A stretch of 64,000 bases of DNA from Solirubrobacterales bacterium 67-14 (lineage in GTDB: Bacteria; Actinomycetota; Thermoleophilia; Solirubrobacterales; 70-9). Below the pieces are notes generated by a model. That model was not told the origin of the DNA, did no database searches, and saw only the letters and a program-made list of their open reading frames with translations. The first letter of the stretch is position 1, and every line of letters begins with the position of its first letter. Positions 1 to 9,089 of the stretch are shown one piece after another. The DNA lies in NCBI GenBank assembly GCA_001897355.1, contig MKST01000011.1:295457-359456 (forward strand), given 5' to 3'. The position numbers and the translations under genes were made by a program.

Positions 1-1609
1 TGAATGAAGCGACGATGATCACCGCCGCCAAGGCCATCAGCTCAGGCGAGATCTGGAACCTGATCGCGCTGTATATGTAGAGGGGCAGGGTGACCTGCGA
101 CCCGGTGACCAGGAAGGTCATGATGAACTCGTCCATCGACAGCGCGAAGCAGACCATCGCCGCTGCGATGATGCCCGGCAGCGCCTGCGGCAAGGTGATG
201 TATGCGAAGGCGCGGATCGGCTTCGCCCCGAGGTCCATCGCCGCCTTCTCCTGGGCCAGGTCGAAACCCTCCAGCCGGACCAGGATCAGCAGCGTCGCGA
301 CCGGCAGGGTGAAGATCACGTGCGCCAGGACGATCGACCAGAGGCCCCGCTCGACGCCGATCGCGTTCATCCCGATCACCACCCCAAGCCCGAGGATGAC
401 CGGCGGCAGCAGCAGCGGCATCGAGAGCAGGAACAGGTTCACGTTGCGGTACTTGCCCTTGGTCCGCGCCATCTGCACCGCGGCCAAGGTTCCGAGGACG
501 ACGCTGGTCAAGACCGCGATGAGTGCGATCTGCAGGCTCAGCATCAGGGCCTGGATCAGGTTCGGATCGTCGAAGACGGCGCTGACCCAGTGCAGGGTTA
601 TGCCCTTGATCGGGAAGCCGACGATGTCGGACGCGTTCAGCCCGAACAGGATCAGCAGCACGACCGGGATGTACAAGAAGAGGATGAAGGCGATCGCGTA
701 GCCCAGCAGGAACGGGGAGCGCTCCCGGCTGTACTGCCGCGTGTACTCGCCGACCGACTGGACCCCGCCGCCGGAAGCCACCCTCAGCACGATCAGCAAC
801 ACGGCGAAGCTGGCCAGGAGGATGAAGCCGAGCGCGGCACCGAAGCCCCACTGCAGCGAGCCGCCGAACTGGTTGACGATCAGGTTCGAGAAGAAGATCC
901 CGTTCGTCCCGCCGATCAGGGTCGGCGTCACGTAGTCGCCGGCCATCACGATGAAGCACATGATGAAGCCCGCGATCAGGCCCGATTTGCAGAAGGGGAT
1001 GATCACGGCCGTCAGGCTGCGCCAGGGCCGCGCCCCGAGGTCGCTGGCCGCCCGGAGCAGCCGCACGTCCAGGCGCTCCAGCGAGATGTAGGTCGTCAAG
1101 AAGGCCATCGGGAACAGCAGGTAGACGAAGGTGATCAGGATCGCCGGACGGTCGTAGGCGAAGAACTCGACCGGTGACGAGGCCAGATGCAGACGCATCA
1201 GCGCCTGGTTGATCACGCCGTTGTCGCCGAACAGGTTCTGCCAGGCGAAGACCCGGACCAGGTAGCTGGTCCAGAACGGCACGATCGCGGCGATCAGCCA
1301 GACCGGCCGCATCGACGGCCTCGCCCGTACCGCCACGAAGTAGGCGAACGGGAAGGTCAGGAGGACCGTGACCAACGCGGAGAGACCGACGAACTTGAAG
1401 GTGTCGAAGAGCGTCCGGAGGTAGGTACCTCCGGACGCAAATGCCTTCGTGTAGTTGGAGAATGTCCATTGATGGACGATCTCGCCGTTGTGGGTCGGCC
1501 AGAACGAGTAGACCGCCATCACCAGGAGCGGCAGGATGAAGCCGACGATCACGACCAGGATCGCCGGCACCGTCATGGCGCGATTTGCCAGTGGATCTTT
1601 GCTACCCAT
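1..1609 (-). CDS. Fused PotB-PotC ABC transporter permease, partial (runs off left edge)
   Basis: Membrane component of a spermidine/putrescine-type ABC importer. Reading from an ATG at 1609 gives an open frame of at least 536 codons to the window edge. The first half (about residues 1-285) is a PotB-like permease with the EAA loop AASDLGARPWRS. It continues without a stop through a short hydrophilic linker (SVGEYTRQYSRERS) into a PotC-like permease with its own EAA loop AAMDLGAKPIRA. I checked codon by codon that no stop separates the halves. PotB and PotC are usually separate genes, so this is a fusion. It lies 83 bases downstream of the binding-protein gene, presumably in the same operon; an ATPase may lie outside the window. 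Confidence 0.88.
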   Translation of the reverse strand, partial: MGSKDPLANRAMTVPAILVVIVGFILPLLVMAVYSFWPTHNGEIVHQWTFSNYTKAFASGGTYLRTLFDTFKFVGLSALVTVLLTFPFAYFVAVRARPSMRPVWLIAAIVPFWTSYLVRVFAWQNLFGDNGVINQALMRLHLASSPVEFFAYDRPAILITFVYLLFPMAFLTTYISLERLDVRLLRAASDLGARPWRSLTAVIIPFCKSGLIAGFIMCFIVMAGDYVTPTLIGGTNGIFFSNLIVNQFGGSLQWGFGAALGFILLASFAVLLIVLRVASGGGVQSVGEYTRQYSRERSPFLLGYAIAFILFLYIPVVLLILFGLNASDIVGFPIKGITLHWVSAVFDDPNLIQALMLSLQIALIAVLTSVVLGTLAAVQMARTKGKYRNVNLFLLSMPLLLPPVILGLGVVIGMNAIGVERGLWSIVLAHVIFTLPVATLLILVRLEGFDLAQEKAAMDLGAKPIRAFAYITLPQALPGIIAAAMVCFALSMDEFIMTFLVTGSQVTLPLYIYSAIRFQISPELMALAAVIIVASF

Positions 1610-1692
1610 CTTCTAGATCAATCCCGTGGCCCTGCCGACCGAGTATCTCTTACCTCCTGGACTCGCATGCGATCTGGTGGTAGACGTCTCCG

Positions 1693-2904
1693 TCACTGAC
1701 CCGTGATCTTGTCCCAAGCCGCGTTCCAGGCCTGGTTGTCATCCGGCAGGCCGAGCAGCGCGATCTGCTTCACGGTGTCGGGCTTGTCGGCGCCGATCGC
1801 CTTGGCCAGCTTGGCGGAATCGCCGCCGCGATCGATCGCCCGCTTGACCGCATCCTGGTTTGCCTGGGCGAAGCCGTACTGATCCCACATGTAGGTCAGC
1901 AGCTTCTGGTCGCTGGCGAACCAGTCGATGTACTTGAGCGCGTTCTCCCGGTTCTTGGCGCCCTTGACCAGCATCGGACCGTCGATCCAGCCTGCGGTCC
2001 CCTGCTCGGGGATCACGTTCTTCGCCGTCTCGGAGCCGGCCTGCTGGTTGATCAGGAGGGCCGAGCTCATGTCCGGGCTGTAGCCGATCCACCCTTCCTC
2101 GGTCCGGATCTGGTTGCGGAACTGGGGCACCGCGTACGGGTTGACCTGGAAGGGCTTCAGCTCGATCAGCCGGTTGGTCGCGTTCTCCAGCTCGGCGCCC
2201 TTCATCTGGAGGATCTTGGTCAGCGGGACGCCCTGCTCGATGCCGGCCATGGAGAGGATTTCCACCGCGCCGCCCGAGAGGATGACCTTGTTGTCCGGGA
2301 TCGACGGATCCCAGAGCTGCGACCACGAGTACGGCGGGGTCGGCTGGTAGTCGACATTGGTGTTCCAGATCATGCCCAGCGGCGCCCACATGTTCGGGTA
2401 GAGGAGCACCTTGTCCTTGTCCATGACATAGGGGAACTCGGTGTTCTCCTTGAAGACCGGGTAGAGCTGCTTGGACGAAGGGATGTCCTTCAGGTCTATG
2501 GTCTCGATCAGGTTGTTCTTGTAGTAGGTGGGCGTCCACCCCGCGTTGGCGAAGACGATGTCGAAGGAGCCCGCGCCGCCGGCCTTGAGCTTGGTGAACA
2601 TGGTCTGGTCGGCGTCCGCGACGACCGTGTTCAGCTTGATGTCGGGATGAGCCTCTGCCCAGAGCTTGTTTTCCTCGGAATCGACGTAGCTGGCCCAGCT
2701 CAGGACGTTCACCTCGCCGCCGGACGAGGAACCAGCGCCACAGGCGGCCAGGAAGGCGCTGCTGCCGCCGATCGCCAGCGCCACGCCGGCCGACTTGCCG
2801 ATGAACTGCCGGCGCGTGGTGCGGCCGAACAGGCTCTTGTCCTTGTCTTCAGATGGACTCTCGATGATGCCTCCGGAGTCGCTCTTGGTCTTGCTTTCGC
2901 TCAT
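1693..2904 (-). CDS. PotD-like substrate-binding lipoprotein with Tat signal
   Basis: Extracytoplasmic binding protein (403 aa) for a polyamine-type ABC importer. The N-terminus has a twin-arginine motif (TTRRQFIGKSAG, about residues 29-40), a hydrophobic segment and a lipobox (LAAC), so it should be exported folded through Tat and lipid-anchored. The body follows the periplasmic-binding-protein II pattern (start NVLSWASYVD, then VLLYPNMWAPLG and GWIGYSPDMSSALL). The ATG has a good GGAGGG ribosome site. The fused permease follows in the same direction. The ligand cannot be read from sequence; a polyamine or related amine is inferred from family and neighbours. Confidence 0.9.
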   Translation of the reverse strand: MSESKTKSDSGGIIESPSEDKDKSLFGRTTRRQFIGKSAGVALAIGGSSAFLAACGAGSSSGGEVNVLSWASYVDSEENKLWAEAHPDIKLNTVVADADQTMFTKLKAGGAGSFDIVFANAGWTPTYYKNNLIETIDLKDIPSSKQLYPVFKENTEFPYVMDKDKVLLYPNMWAPLGMIWNTNVDYQPTPPYSWSQLWDPSIPDNKVILSGGAVEILSMAGIEQGVPLTKILQMKGAELENATNRLIELKPFQVNPYAVPQFRNQIRTEEGWIGYSPDMSSALLINQQAGSETAKNVIPEQGTAGWIDGPMLVKGAKNRENALKYIDWFASDQKLLTYMWDQYGFAQANQDAVKRAIDRGGDSAKLAKAIGADKPDTVKQIALLGLPDDNQAWNAAWDKITGQ

Positions 2905-3253
2905 TTTCCACCCTCCGTTTGTTCTTCACTGCCATGTTTGACGAGACGTGCTGCTGGGTTACTGCGTTGCGGTTCAGCTGCCGGACCTGGTCGGGCCAGC
3001 CATGGAAATCCGGGATCGAGGCCGCCGTCGGCGGCCGTCCTCCCAGCCGGGATCGTCGAAGTGCGCAGGGGGCCGTGCCCGTCCTCGGGTGACCGTACGG
3101 CCCTTTCGGGACCGATCGATCCGGACACTTTCCTCGCGGTGGCGGTGGACGCCAACTCAACTCCTCCGACTTCGATAGCAACCATGGCTAGAACACAAAA
3201 TGTTCGTTACCCGAACAAAGTCTCGTATTGCGTACATTCTCTCATATCTCGGA
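2905..3253. promoter_or_regulatory. 349-base leader/promoter region of the binding-protein gene
   Basis: No convincing gene lies here. The short open frames in it lack family features and overlap the palindrome at 3201-3217. The region separates the SDR gene (3254-4069) from the potD-like gene, both on the minus strand, so it should hold the promoter of the transporter genes. Confidence 0.6.
3201..3217. promoter_or_regulatory. Operator-like palindrome TGTTCG-N5-CGAACA
   Basis: Perfect 6-base inverted repeat with a 5-base spacer (TTACC), about 300 bases upstream of the Tat-exported binding protein. The same core with the same spacing recurs at 10493-10507 and 13947-13961, which suggests one dimeric regulator. 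The regulator is not identified. Confidence 0.6.
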
Positions 3254-4069
3254 CTACCCGTGTTGCATTTCCGGGCCGAGCACATCCGGCCCTGGCAGCA
3301 GCGAGAGCGAGCCCCCGTCGACCGGCACCGAGGCACCGGTCATGAAGGACGAATCGTCAGATAGAAGGAAGGCCACCGAGGCCGCGATCTCCGCCGGATC
3401 GGCGCAGCGCTTCATCGCCTGGAGCCCGTCCATCAGCTCTCGCTGCAGCTCGGGATCGGGGGCATCCTCGACCTCCCGCTCGACCAGCGGGGTCAGCGTC
3501 GCGCCCGGCAGGATCGCGTTGGCGCGGATCCCCTGGGTCGCGTAGTCGACGCTGATCGCCCGGACGATCGCACCGACCGCCGCCTTGGAGATCGCGTAGA
3601 TGCCGATCTTTGGGTAGGAGGCGACGTCATGGATCGAGCTGGTGCAGCAGATCGCCCCGCCGCCCAGTTCGAGCATGTGCCGGATCGCGTGCTTGCAGGT
3701 GAGGAAGACGCCCTTGGTGTTGACCGCGATCGTCCGGTCGAACCACTCGTCCGAGGTGTCGGCCAAGAGCAGCGGCGGCGTCTCGATGCCCGCGTTGGCG
3801 TGGACGCCGTCCAGCCGCCCGTGCCGGGCGACGATGCCGTCCATCAACTCGGCGACCGAGCCCCCGTCCGATACGTCGCAGTGTGCGAACTCGATCCGGG
3901 GCACCGAGTCGGCCAGGGCCGGGCCCAGATCCGTGTCGATATCCGCCACGACCACGGTCGCCCCCTCGGCAGCGAGCCGCCTCGCGGTCGCCTCGCCGAT
4001 CCCGCTCGCCCCGCCGGTGACCACCGTCACCCTGCCCTCGAACCTGCCCTGCCCTGGAACCTCAGCCAT
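3254..4069 (-). CDS. SDR family oxidoreductase
   Basis: NAD(P)-dependent short-chain dehydrogenase of 271 aa, last gene of the aminotransferase-GcvPA/PB operon. The cofactor motif TGGASGIG is near residue 18, the structural motif HANAG follows, the catalytic Ser lies in CTSSIHD and the Tyr/Lys pair is in YAISK. VVADIDT after beta-2 favours NAD. The ATG at 4069 has a GAGAGG site and overlaps the upstream stop by 8 bases; a TTG two codons earlier is a weaker alternative. It probably oxidises or reduces an alcohol/keto intermediate of the amine pathway. Substrate unknown. Confidence 0.88.
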   Translation of the reverse strand: MAEVPGQGRFEGRVTVVTGGASGIGEATARRLAAEGATVVVADIDTDLGPALADSVPRIEFAHCDVSDGGSVAELMDGIVARHGRLDGVHANAGIETPPLLLADTSDEWFDRTIAVNTKGVFLTCKHAIRHMLELGGGAICCTSSIHDVASYPKIGIYAISKAAVGAIVRAISVDYATQGIRANAILPGATLTPLVEREVEDAPDPELQRELMDGLQAMKRCADPAEIAASVAFLLSDDSSFMTGASVPVDGGSLSLLPGPDVLGPEMQHG

Positions 4070-5000
4070 GGTCAACCTCTCTTCTCGCGGCTTCCGCCTT
4101 CATCAGTTGCTCGTCCCGCCAGAGGACTCGTGATCCCCACTCGTCCAGCGGCAGAATCTCCCGCCGGCCCGCCTCCGCCCGGGCCACCAGCTCCGGCGTC
4201 CAGGGGTCGTCTTGCCCCCGCTCCGCCCCCATCCGCTCGTAGGCGGCGCCCATCTTCTCGGCGTGGGAGGCGATGCCGCCTCTCGTGTTCAGGTCGGCAG
4301 TCTCGAAGGGCCCGGTCAGAGCCCAGCGCCGGCCCAGGCCGCCGCGGACCGCGAGGTCGATCTCGTCGACCGAGGCCACCCCGTCGCGGAGCAGGCAGTA
4401 CGCCTCGCGCAGGATCGCGCCCTGCAGGCGGTTGACCACGAAGCCCTCGGCCTCGGAGCGGACCAGGATCGGGCTCATGCCGACCGCGGCGAACATCTCC
4501 CGCGCCGACTCGACCGCCGTCTCAGCCGTGAAGCCGGCCGGGACCAGTTCCACCACCGGCAGCAGGTAGGGCGGGTTGGTCGGGTGGGCGACCAGGCAGC
4601 GTTCGGCACCGGCCAGCCCGTCGAAGAGGCTGGTCGGCGAGAGGGCCGACGTCGAGCTGGTCAGCAGGGCGTCGCCCGGAGCCGACTCCAGCACCGCCCG
4701 GTAGACCTCCCGCTTGAGTTCGAGCCGCTCGGGGGCGCACTCGATCACCAGCTCCGCCTCGCCCACCGCCCAGGCTTGTTCGGCACCGGCCTCGACCCGC
4801 TCCGCGACCACGTCCACGGGCTCGCCGAGCAAGCCGTGCGCATCGAGGCGGCCGAGGCGCTCCTGGATCTCCGCCTCGACCGCCTCGACGCGCACCGGGT
4901 CGGGGTCGACGACCCGCACCGACCAGCCCGCCCGGGCGAAGGTGACCGCCCAGGCGACGCCGATCGACCCGGCGCCGACGATCCCGACCCGTCTGCTCAA
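4062..5000 (-). CDS. 3-hydroxyacyl-CoA dehydrogenase family protein (lambda-crystallin / L-gulonate dehydrogenase-like)
   Basis: NAD-dependent dehydrogenase of 312 aa. It opens directly with the Rossmann motif GIVGAGSIG and has the family signature HPTNPPYLLPVVELVP (catalytic His) and the C-terminal helical domain starting at GFVVNRLQGA. The extended HP.NPPY..P.VELVP block matches the lambda-crystallin branch better than fatty-acid beta-oxidation enzymes, so a hydroxy acid or carnitine-like substrate is plausible. The start is a TTG overlapping the gcvPB-like stop (TTGA). A much longer frame upstream is antisense-type shadow coding. Part of the coupled operon. Confidence 0.85.
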   Translation of the reverse strand: MSRRVGIVGAGSIGVAWAVTFARAGWSVRVVDPDPVRVEAVEAEIQERLGRLDAHGLLGEPVDVVAERVEAGAEQAWAVGEAELVIECAPERLELKREVYRAVLESAPGDALLTSSTSALSPTSLFDGLAGAERCLVAHPTNPPYLLPVVELVPAGFTAETAVESAREMFAAVGMSPILVRSEAEGFVVNRLQGAILREAYCLLRDGVASVDEIDLAVRGGLGRRWALTGPFETADLNTRGGIASHAEKMGAAYERMGAERGQDDPWTPELVARAEAGRREILPLDEWGSRVLWRDEQLMKAEAARREVDHG

Positions 5001-6547
5001 GGGCTGGTCCGCCCCTTCGGTCGGTCGCCGTGCTTGCGCTTGTAGGCCCGCCAGGTGGTCGCCCACTGGTCGGGCTCGTCGAGCCTCGATCCATCGACCG
5101 GACCGATCGCCTGGTTGTGCGGTGCCGTCTTGACGATCTCGGGGTCCTCGTAGGCCTCGCGACAGACCTGGGCGAGGACGTCGATCCAGTAGTCGAGATC
5201 CTCGATCGGCCAGGTCTCGCCCGCCTCCGGGGTGATCGGCTCGGGCACCAGCCAGGGCTCGTGGCTCAGCCATGGTGCGTCGACCCCGAAATCGACCATC
5301 CGGTTCTGGACGTCGAAGACGGTCACGCCGGTGTCCTCCTGGAGCTTGCCGAGGCTGTACCTCGTCATCTCGAGCCGGCGGCTCTTGATGTCCGGGTGGC
5401 TGATGCTCAGGCCCGGGATCTCGAGCAGGCGCTTCTCCATGTAGTTGTTGGCCAGGACCGACATGTCGGAGGCGAAGCGGATGCCCTCGGCGCCCATCGA
5501 TCGCACCCAGGAGTAGGCCTTGACGATCTGGGGGACATTGCCCCAGTACTCGCGAACGCGCCCCACGCTCTTCGGCGCCTCGTCGACGTCCTCGAGCGAG
5601 TAGGAACCACCCTGCTCGCGGACCAGGGGCCGCGGCATGTAGGGCTCGAGCTCGGACGAGCATCCGTATGCGCCGACCGCCGGCCCACCGCCGCCGAACG
5701 GCGCAGCAAAGGTCTTGTGGAGCATGAACATGCAGGCGTCGAAGCCGAGTTCACGGGCTCGCAGCTTGCTCATCGCGCCGTTGAAGTTGGCGTGGTCGTA
5801 GAAGCAGAGCCCGCCGGCCTCGTGGACCAGGTCCACCCACTGCTTGATCTCGGGGTTGTAGATCCCCATGTCGTCCGGGTTGCCGATCATCATGCCCGCG
5901 GTCCGCTCCGAGACGGCCGCCTCGAGCGCCTCCAAGGGCGGGTAGCCGTCCTCGCCCAGCATCAGGGTGACCACCTTGAAGCCGGCCGCCGCGGCGGTCG
6001 CGGCGTTGCAGGGATGGGTCTGGATCGTGGTGATGATCTCGTTGCGCTGCTCGAGCTCGCCGCGGTCCGCGTGGTAGGCCCGGGTCGTGACCGCGTTGAC
6101 GTAGGCGGCATCGGCCCCGCCGCCGGCCTGGAACACGAACTGGTCCATGCCGGAGAGCTCGCAGAGGATCTCGCTCATGCCATGAAGCACCGCGAGCACG
6201 CCCTGGATGGTCTCGGGATCCTGCCCGGGATGGAGCTCCGCGATGTGATCGGCGGAGATCCGCTCACCCAGCAGCGGCGAGTACTTGATCGTGCAGGTGC
6301 CGAACAGGTTCACCCCCATCATGCCCAGGGTCTCCTGGGCCAGATGTATGTAGTGGCGCTGGACCTCGGCCTCCGACAGCTCCGGCAGGCCGGCCCGTTC
6401 CCCGCGCTTCATCGAATCGGGTACGAAGCCGGCCGTGTCGGCGTCACCGGCCGCCGGCGGGATGAACCCGCGGCGCCCCGGGCTGCCCATCTCCATCACC
6501 ACCGGCTCGTCCCAAACCGGCGCGTGATACCTGCGCAGGCCGCTCAC
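4997..6547 (-). CDS. gcvPB: Glycine dehydrogenase (decarboxylating) subunit 2, GcvPB-like
   Basis: C-terminal half of a split P-protein, 516 aa, a PLP enzyme that normally decarboxylates glycine and passes aminomethyl to lipoyl-GcvH. The PLP lysine motif LHKTFAAPFGGGGP is clear, as are GADAAYVNAV and the DHANFNGAMS block. The GTG start overlaps the gcvPA stop (GTGA), so the subunits are translationally coupled. No gcvT, gcvH or lipoamide dehydrogenase accompanies it; its neighbours are an aminotransferase and dehydrogenases. It could be the cell's glycine cleavage P-protein or a paralogue with another amino-acid substrate. Confidence 0.9.
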   Translation of the reverse strand: MSGLRRYHAPVWDEPVVMEMGSPGRRGFIPPAAGDADTAGFVPDSMKRGERAGLPELSEAEVQRHYIHLAQETLGMMGVNLFGTCTIKYSPLLGERISADHIAELHPGQDPETIQGVLAVLHGMSEILCELSGMDQFVFQAGGGADAAYVNAVTTRAYHADRGELEQRNEIITTIQTHPCNAATAAAAGFKVVTLMLGEDGYPPLEALEAAVSERTAGMMIGNPDDMGIYNPEIKQWVDLVHEAGGLCFYDHANFNGAMSKLRARELGFDACMFMLHKTFAAPFGGGGPAVGAYGCSSELEPYMPRPLVREQGGSYSLEDVDEAPKSVGRVREYWGNVPQIVKAYSWVRSMGAEGIRFASDMSVLANNYMEKRLLEIPGLSISHPDIKSRRLEMTRYSLGKLQEDTGVTVFDVQNRMVDFGVDAPWLSHEPWLVPEPITPEAGETWPIEDLDYWIDVLAQVCREAYEDPEIVKTAPHNQAIGPVDGSRLDEPDQWATTWRAYKRKHGDRPKGRTSP

Positions 6548-7944
6548 CGGACCGCCTCCGTCAGGGCTTCGCCGAGCAAGGCGATGTCCTCGTCCTGGTG
6601 GACCTCGGTCACGCAGATCAAGGCGCTCTGGCCCAGCTCGGGGAAACGGCCCGAGAGGTCGAGGCCGCCGAAGATGCCCTGCTCGCGGAGCGAGGCGTTG
6701 ATCTCGGCCACCGTCTTGCCGGTGCCGTTGAAGTCGGCCACGAATTCCTTGAAGAAGGCGTCGCCGAAGCGGACCTCGACGCCCGGGATGCGGGCGACGG
6801 TCTCGGCGGCCTGATGACTGCGACCGAGGATCGTCCGCCCGATCTCCTCGAAGCCGCGTGGGCCGAGCAGGGCCATGTAGACCGAAGCGGCTATCGCCCA
6901 GAGGTAGGTCGAGTTGCCGGTCCAGTCGTTGCCCAGCTCGCGTGAGCCGTAGGAGGTCTGTTCGAAGAGGGTCATCGAAAAGCCGATGTCCCCTTCGGCC
7001 GTGTGTGCCGCGGAGAGGCAGAGGGTCGGGTACTGGCGGGCGTAGCGCTCCTCGTCCCGGGAGGCGATGAAGCCGCTGGCGCCACCGCCGCAGTTCATGT
7101 GCACCCCGAGCGACTGGATCGTGCCGACCACGATGTCCGCGCCCCAGGCCGACGGCGAGGCGGTGACGCCGAGCGCGATCGGGTCGACGCCGACGATCAC
7201 CTCCGCCCCCGCTTCCTTGGCCAGGCGGGCGGCCTCCGGCCCGCTTGCCTCGAAGGTGCCGAGGAAAGACGGGTTCTCGAGGTAGATGGCGGCGGTCCGG
7301 TCGGAGAGCTTGGACCGGAAGTCCTCCAGGTCGAGGCAGCCGGTCTCCCAGTCGGTCGCGACTTCGACCAGCTCGATGTGGTGCTCGAGCTCGGGCAACC
7401 CGGCGTAGGTCTCGATCACCGCGCGGCGTTCCGGGTCGAGCGACGCGGCGACCAGCACCTCCGAGCGCCCGTTGATCCGCTGGGCCATCAGCATCGCGTG
7501 GCCGGCAGCGCAACCCCATGAGTAGACCGGCAGCCCGACGAAGTCGAGTTCGAGCAGTTCGCCGAGCTGGGAGCAGAACTCGAAGAGCGACTGGGTCCGC
7601 CCGAGATCCGAAGAGGGGGTGCCCCAGATGTTGTTGAGGAACTCGGCCCGGCCGACGATCTCGTCGACCACCGCCGGCACGTAGTGGGGCCAGCAGCCAC
7701 CGCCGAGGAAGCTTGCCTTCGGTTTCACGTCGCGGCTCAGCAGGTCGTCCATGTGGCGCGAGAGATCGGCTTCGGAGACCAGCGCCGGCGGCAGCTCCAG
7801 GCCACCCGCAAGTCGGTGCTCAGCCGGGATCTGCTCGAAGAGCTCCTCGACATCCGATGCCCCGACCACGTCCAGCATGTGCTCGACCGTGGCCTGGTTC
7901 GAGTTGGCCATCAGGTGATGGGGCTCGATCTTGCTCACGTCCAT
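6544..7944 (-). CDS. gcvPA: Glycine dehydrogenase (decarboxylating) subunit 1, GcvPA-like
   Basis: N-terminal half of the split P-protein, 466 aa, close to family length. It has the FLGGGCWPHYVPAVV region, where GcvPA proteins carry FLGAG..-H..P, and a fold-type I aminotransferase core (VGVDPIALG, GTIQSLGVHMNCGGG) without the PLP lysine, as expected for this subunit. The ATG has a GGAGAGGG ribosome site and GcvPB follows with a 4-base overlap. Together they form the alpha/beta P-protein. The gap to the upstream NAD-kinase-like gene is 13 bases. Confidence 0.9.
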   Translation of the reverse strand: MDVSKIEPHHLMANSNQATVEHMLDVVGASDVEELFEQIPAEHRLAGGLELPPALVSEADLSRHMDDLLSRDVKPKASFLGGGCWPHYVPAVVDEIVGRAEFLNNIWGTPSSDLGRTQSLFEFCSQLGELLELDFVGLPVYSWGCAAGHAMLMAQRINGRSEVLVAASLDPERRAVIETYAGLPELEHHIELVEVATDWETGCLDLEDFRSKLSDRTAAIYLENPSFLGTFEASGPEAARLAKEAGAEVIVGVDPIALGVTASPSAWGADIVVGTIQSLGVHMNCGGGASGFIASRDEERYARQYPTLCLSAAHTAEGDIGFSMTLFEQTSYGSRELGNDWTGNSTYLWAIAASVYMALLGPRGFEEIGRTILGRSHQAAETVARIPGVEVRFGDAFFKEFVADFNGTGKTVAEINASLREQGIFGGLDLSGRFPELGQSALICVTEVHQDEDIALLGEALTEAVR

Positions 7945-7957
7945 TCCCTCTCCTCCA

Positions 7958-9085
7958 CTAGGCCGCCACCTCGTAGATGAGCGACTCTTTTCTGCCGATT
8001 CGCACCGGGCGATACCCGGTGAAGCGCCTGTCGATGTCCGTATCTCCGGTGTCGACCGTCAAGGGCGAGGATCCGAGCTCGATCAATTTCTGCAGGTCGG
8101 CGACCACGATCAGGTCGCCGGGGTCGACCCGCTCCAGGGTCTTGGGCCCGATCTGCTGGTTGCCTCGCCCCAGCAGCGACCCTTGGCCGCCGATCACACC
8201 CATGACCAGGTGGACGCGACCGGCCTCGGCGGTCAGCTCGTCCAGCTCGGCCTCGGTCACGTCGCCGGCGATCAACTCCCGGTCGCGGACCACGTCGATC
8301 GCCAGCGGGTCGGACTGGAAGCCGAGATGGCGACGGACCCAGCCCATGGTCGAACCGGGGCCGATCACGTATGTATCGCCCGGGACCATCTCCTCTACCA
8401 CCTCGAGGCAGGCGCCCCGCATGGCCGCGGCGTCACGCCCGCTCGATCGCGACTTCGCGGCCAGCAGGCGGGAGCGCGCCTCCGGCACGGAGACCGTGCC
8501 GTAGAGGGTGGTCGTGGCCTTGGGATCGTCGGCGTCGCGATCGACCACTTCCGCCTCGTCCAACCGTACGGACCCGGGATCGTGGCCCAGGTACTCGGCG
8601 ACCACGTCCGCCGCCGCGGCCGGGCTCCTCGCGAAACAGCCCGAATGCATCTTGACGCCGGTCGGGATGCCCACCACCGGGATCCGGCGGCCGATCGACT
8701 CGCGAATCACCCTGGCGGTGCCGTCGCCGCCGGCGAACATGATCAGTTCGACGCCGGAGTCGGCCATCGCCAGGGCCGCATCGCGGGTGTCGTCGGGTGA
8801 GGTGTGGCAGCCGAACCGCCCGGTCACCTCGGTCTCGAAGCCGTGCTCGCGGGCCACCTTCTCGCCCATCGCCCCGCCCGCCACGGTCAGGGTGAAGCCC
8901 TGGCCCCGCAGGCGGTCGAGCGCAACCCCGGCTCTCTCGGCCGCCATCTCGGTCGCGCCGAGCTCCCTGGCCCGCCGCTGAAGCTCGTCCCCGTCGGTGC
9001 CGCGCAGCCCGACCTTGCCTCCCATCCCGGCGATCGGGTTGACGATCAACCCGATCCGGCGGCGGAGGGAGGTCGGGCCGGCCAT
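7958..9085 (-). CDS. ATP-NAD kinase-like protein (AcoX / COG3199 type)
   Basis: Protein of 375 aa with a diacylglycerol/NAD-kinase fold. The N-terminal motif is GLIVNPIAGMGGKVG and the phosphate-binding motif is FAGGDGTARV, followed by IPTGVKMHSG. Family members often lie inside catabolic operons, for example acoX beside acetoin dehydrogenase genes, where their role is unsettled. It sits between the aminotransferase (4-base gap) and gcvPA (13-base gap), so it is cotranscribed. It may make NADP for the operon's dehydrogenases or phosphorylate a pathway intermediate. Confidence 0.8.
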   Translation of the reverse strand: MAGPTSLRRRIGLIVNPIAGMGGKVGLRGTDGDELQRRARELGATEMAAERAGVALDRLRGQGFTLTVAGGAMGEKVAREHGFETEVTGRFGCHTSPDDTRDAALAMADSGVELIMFAGGDGTARVIRESIGRRIPVVGIPTGVKMHSGCFARSPAAAADVVAEYLGHDPGSVRLDEAEVVDRDADDPKATTTLYGTVSVPEARSRLLAAKSRSSGRDAAAMRGACLEVVEEMVPGDTYVIGPGSTMGWVRRHLGFQSDPLAIDVVRDRELIAGDVTEAELDELTAEAGRVHLVMGVIGGQGSLLGRGNQQIGPKTLERVDPGDLIVVADLQKLIELGSSPLTVDTGDTDIDRRFTGYRPVRIGRKESLIYEVAA

Positions 9086-9089
9086 CGCC

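Noticed and set aside
42..1469. 475-codon minus-strand open frame near the left edge
   Set aside because: It is rich in Arg, Gly, Pro and Ala with no family motifs. The neighbouring minus-strand frame from 1609 encodes the fused permease with two EAA loops and covers the same bases.
4997..7519. 840-codon minus frame suggesting a GcvPA-PB fusion
   Set aside because: The first 324 codons are out of frame with GcvPA and carry no motifs. GcvPB starts at a GTG overlapping the GcvPA stop, so these are two genes.
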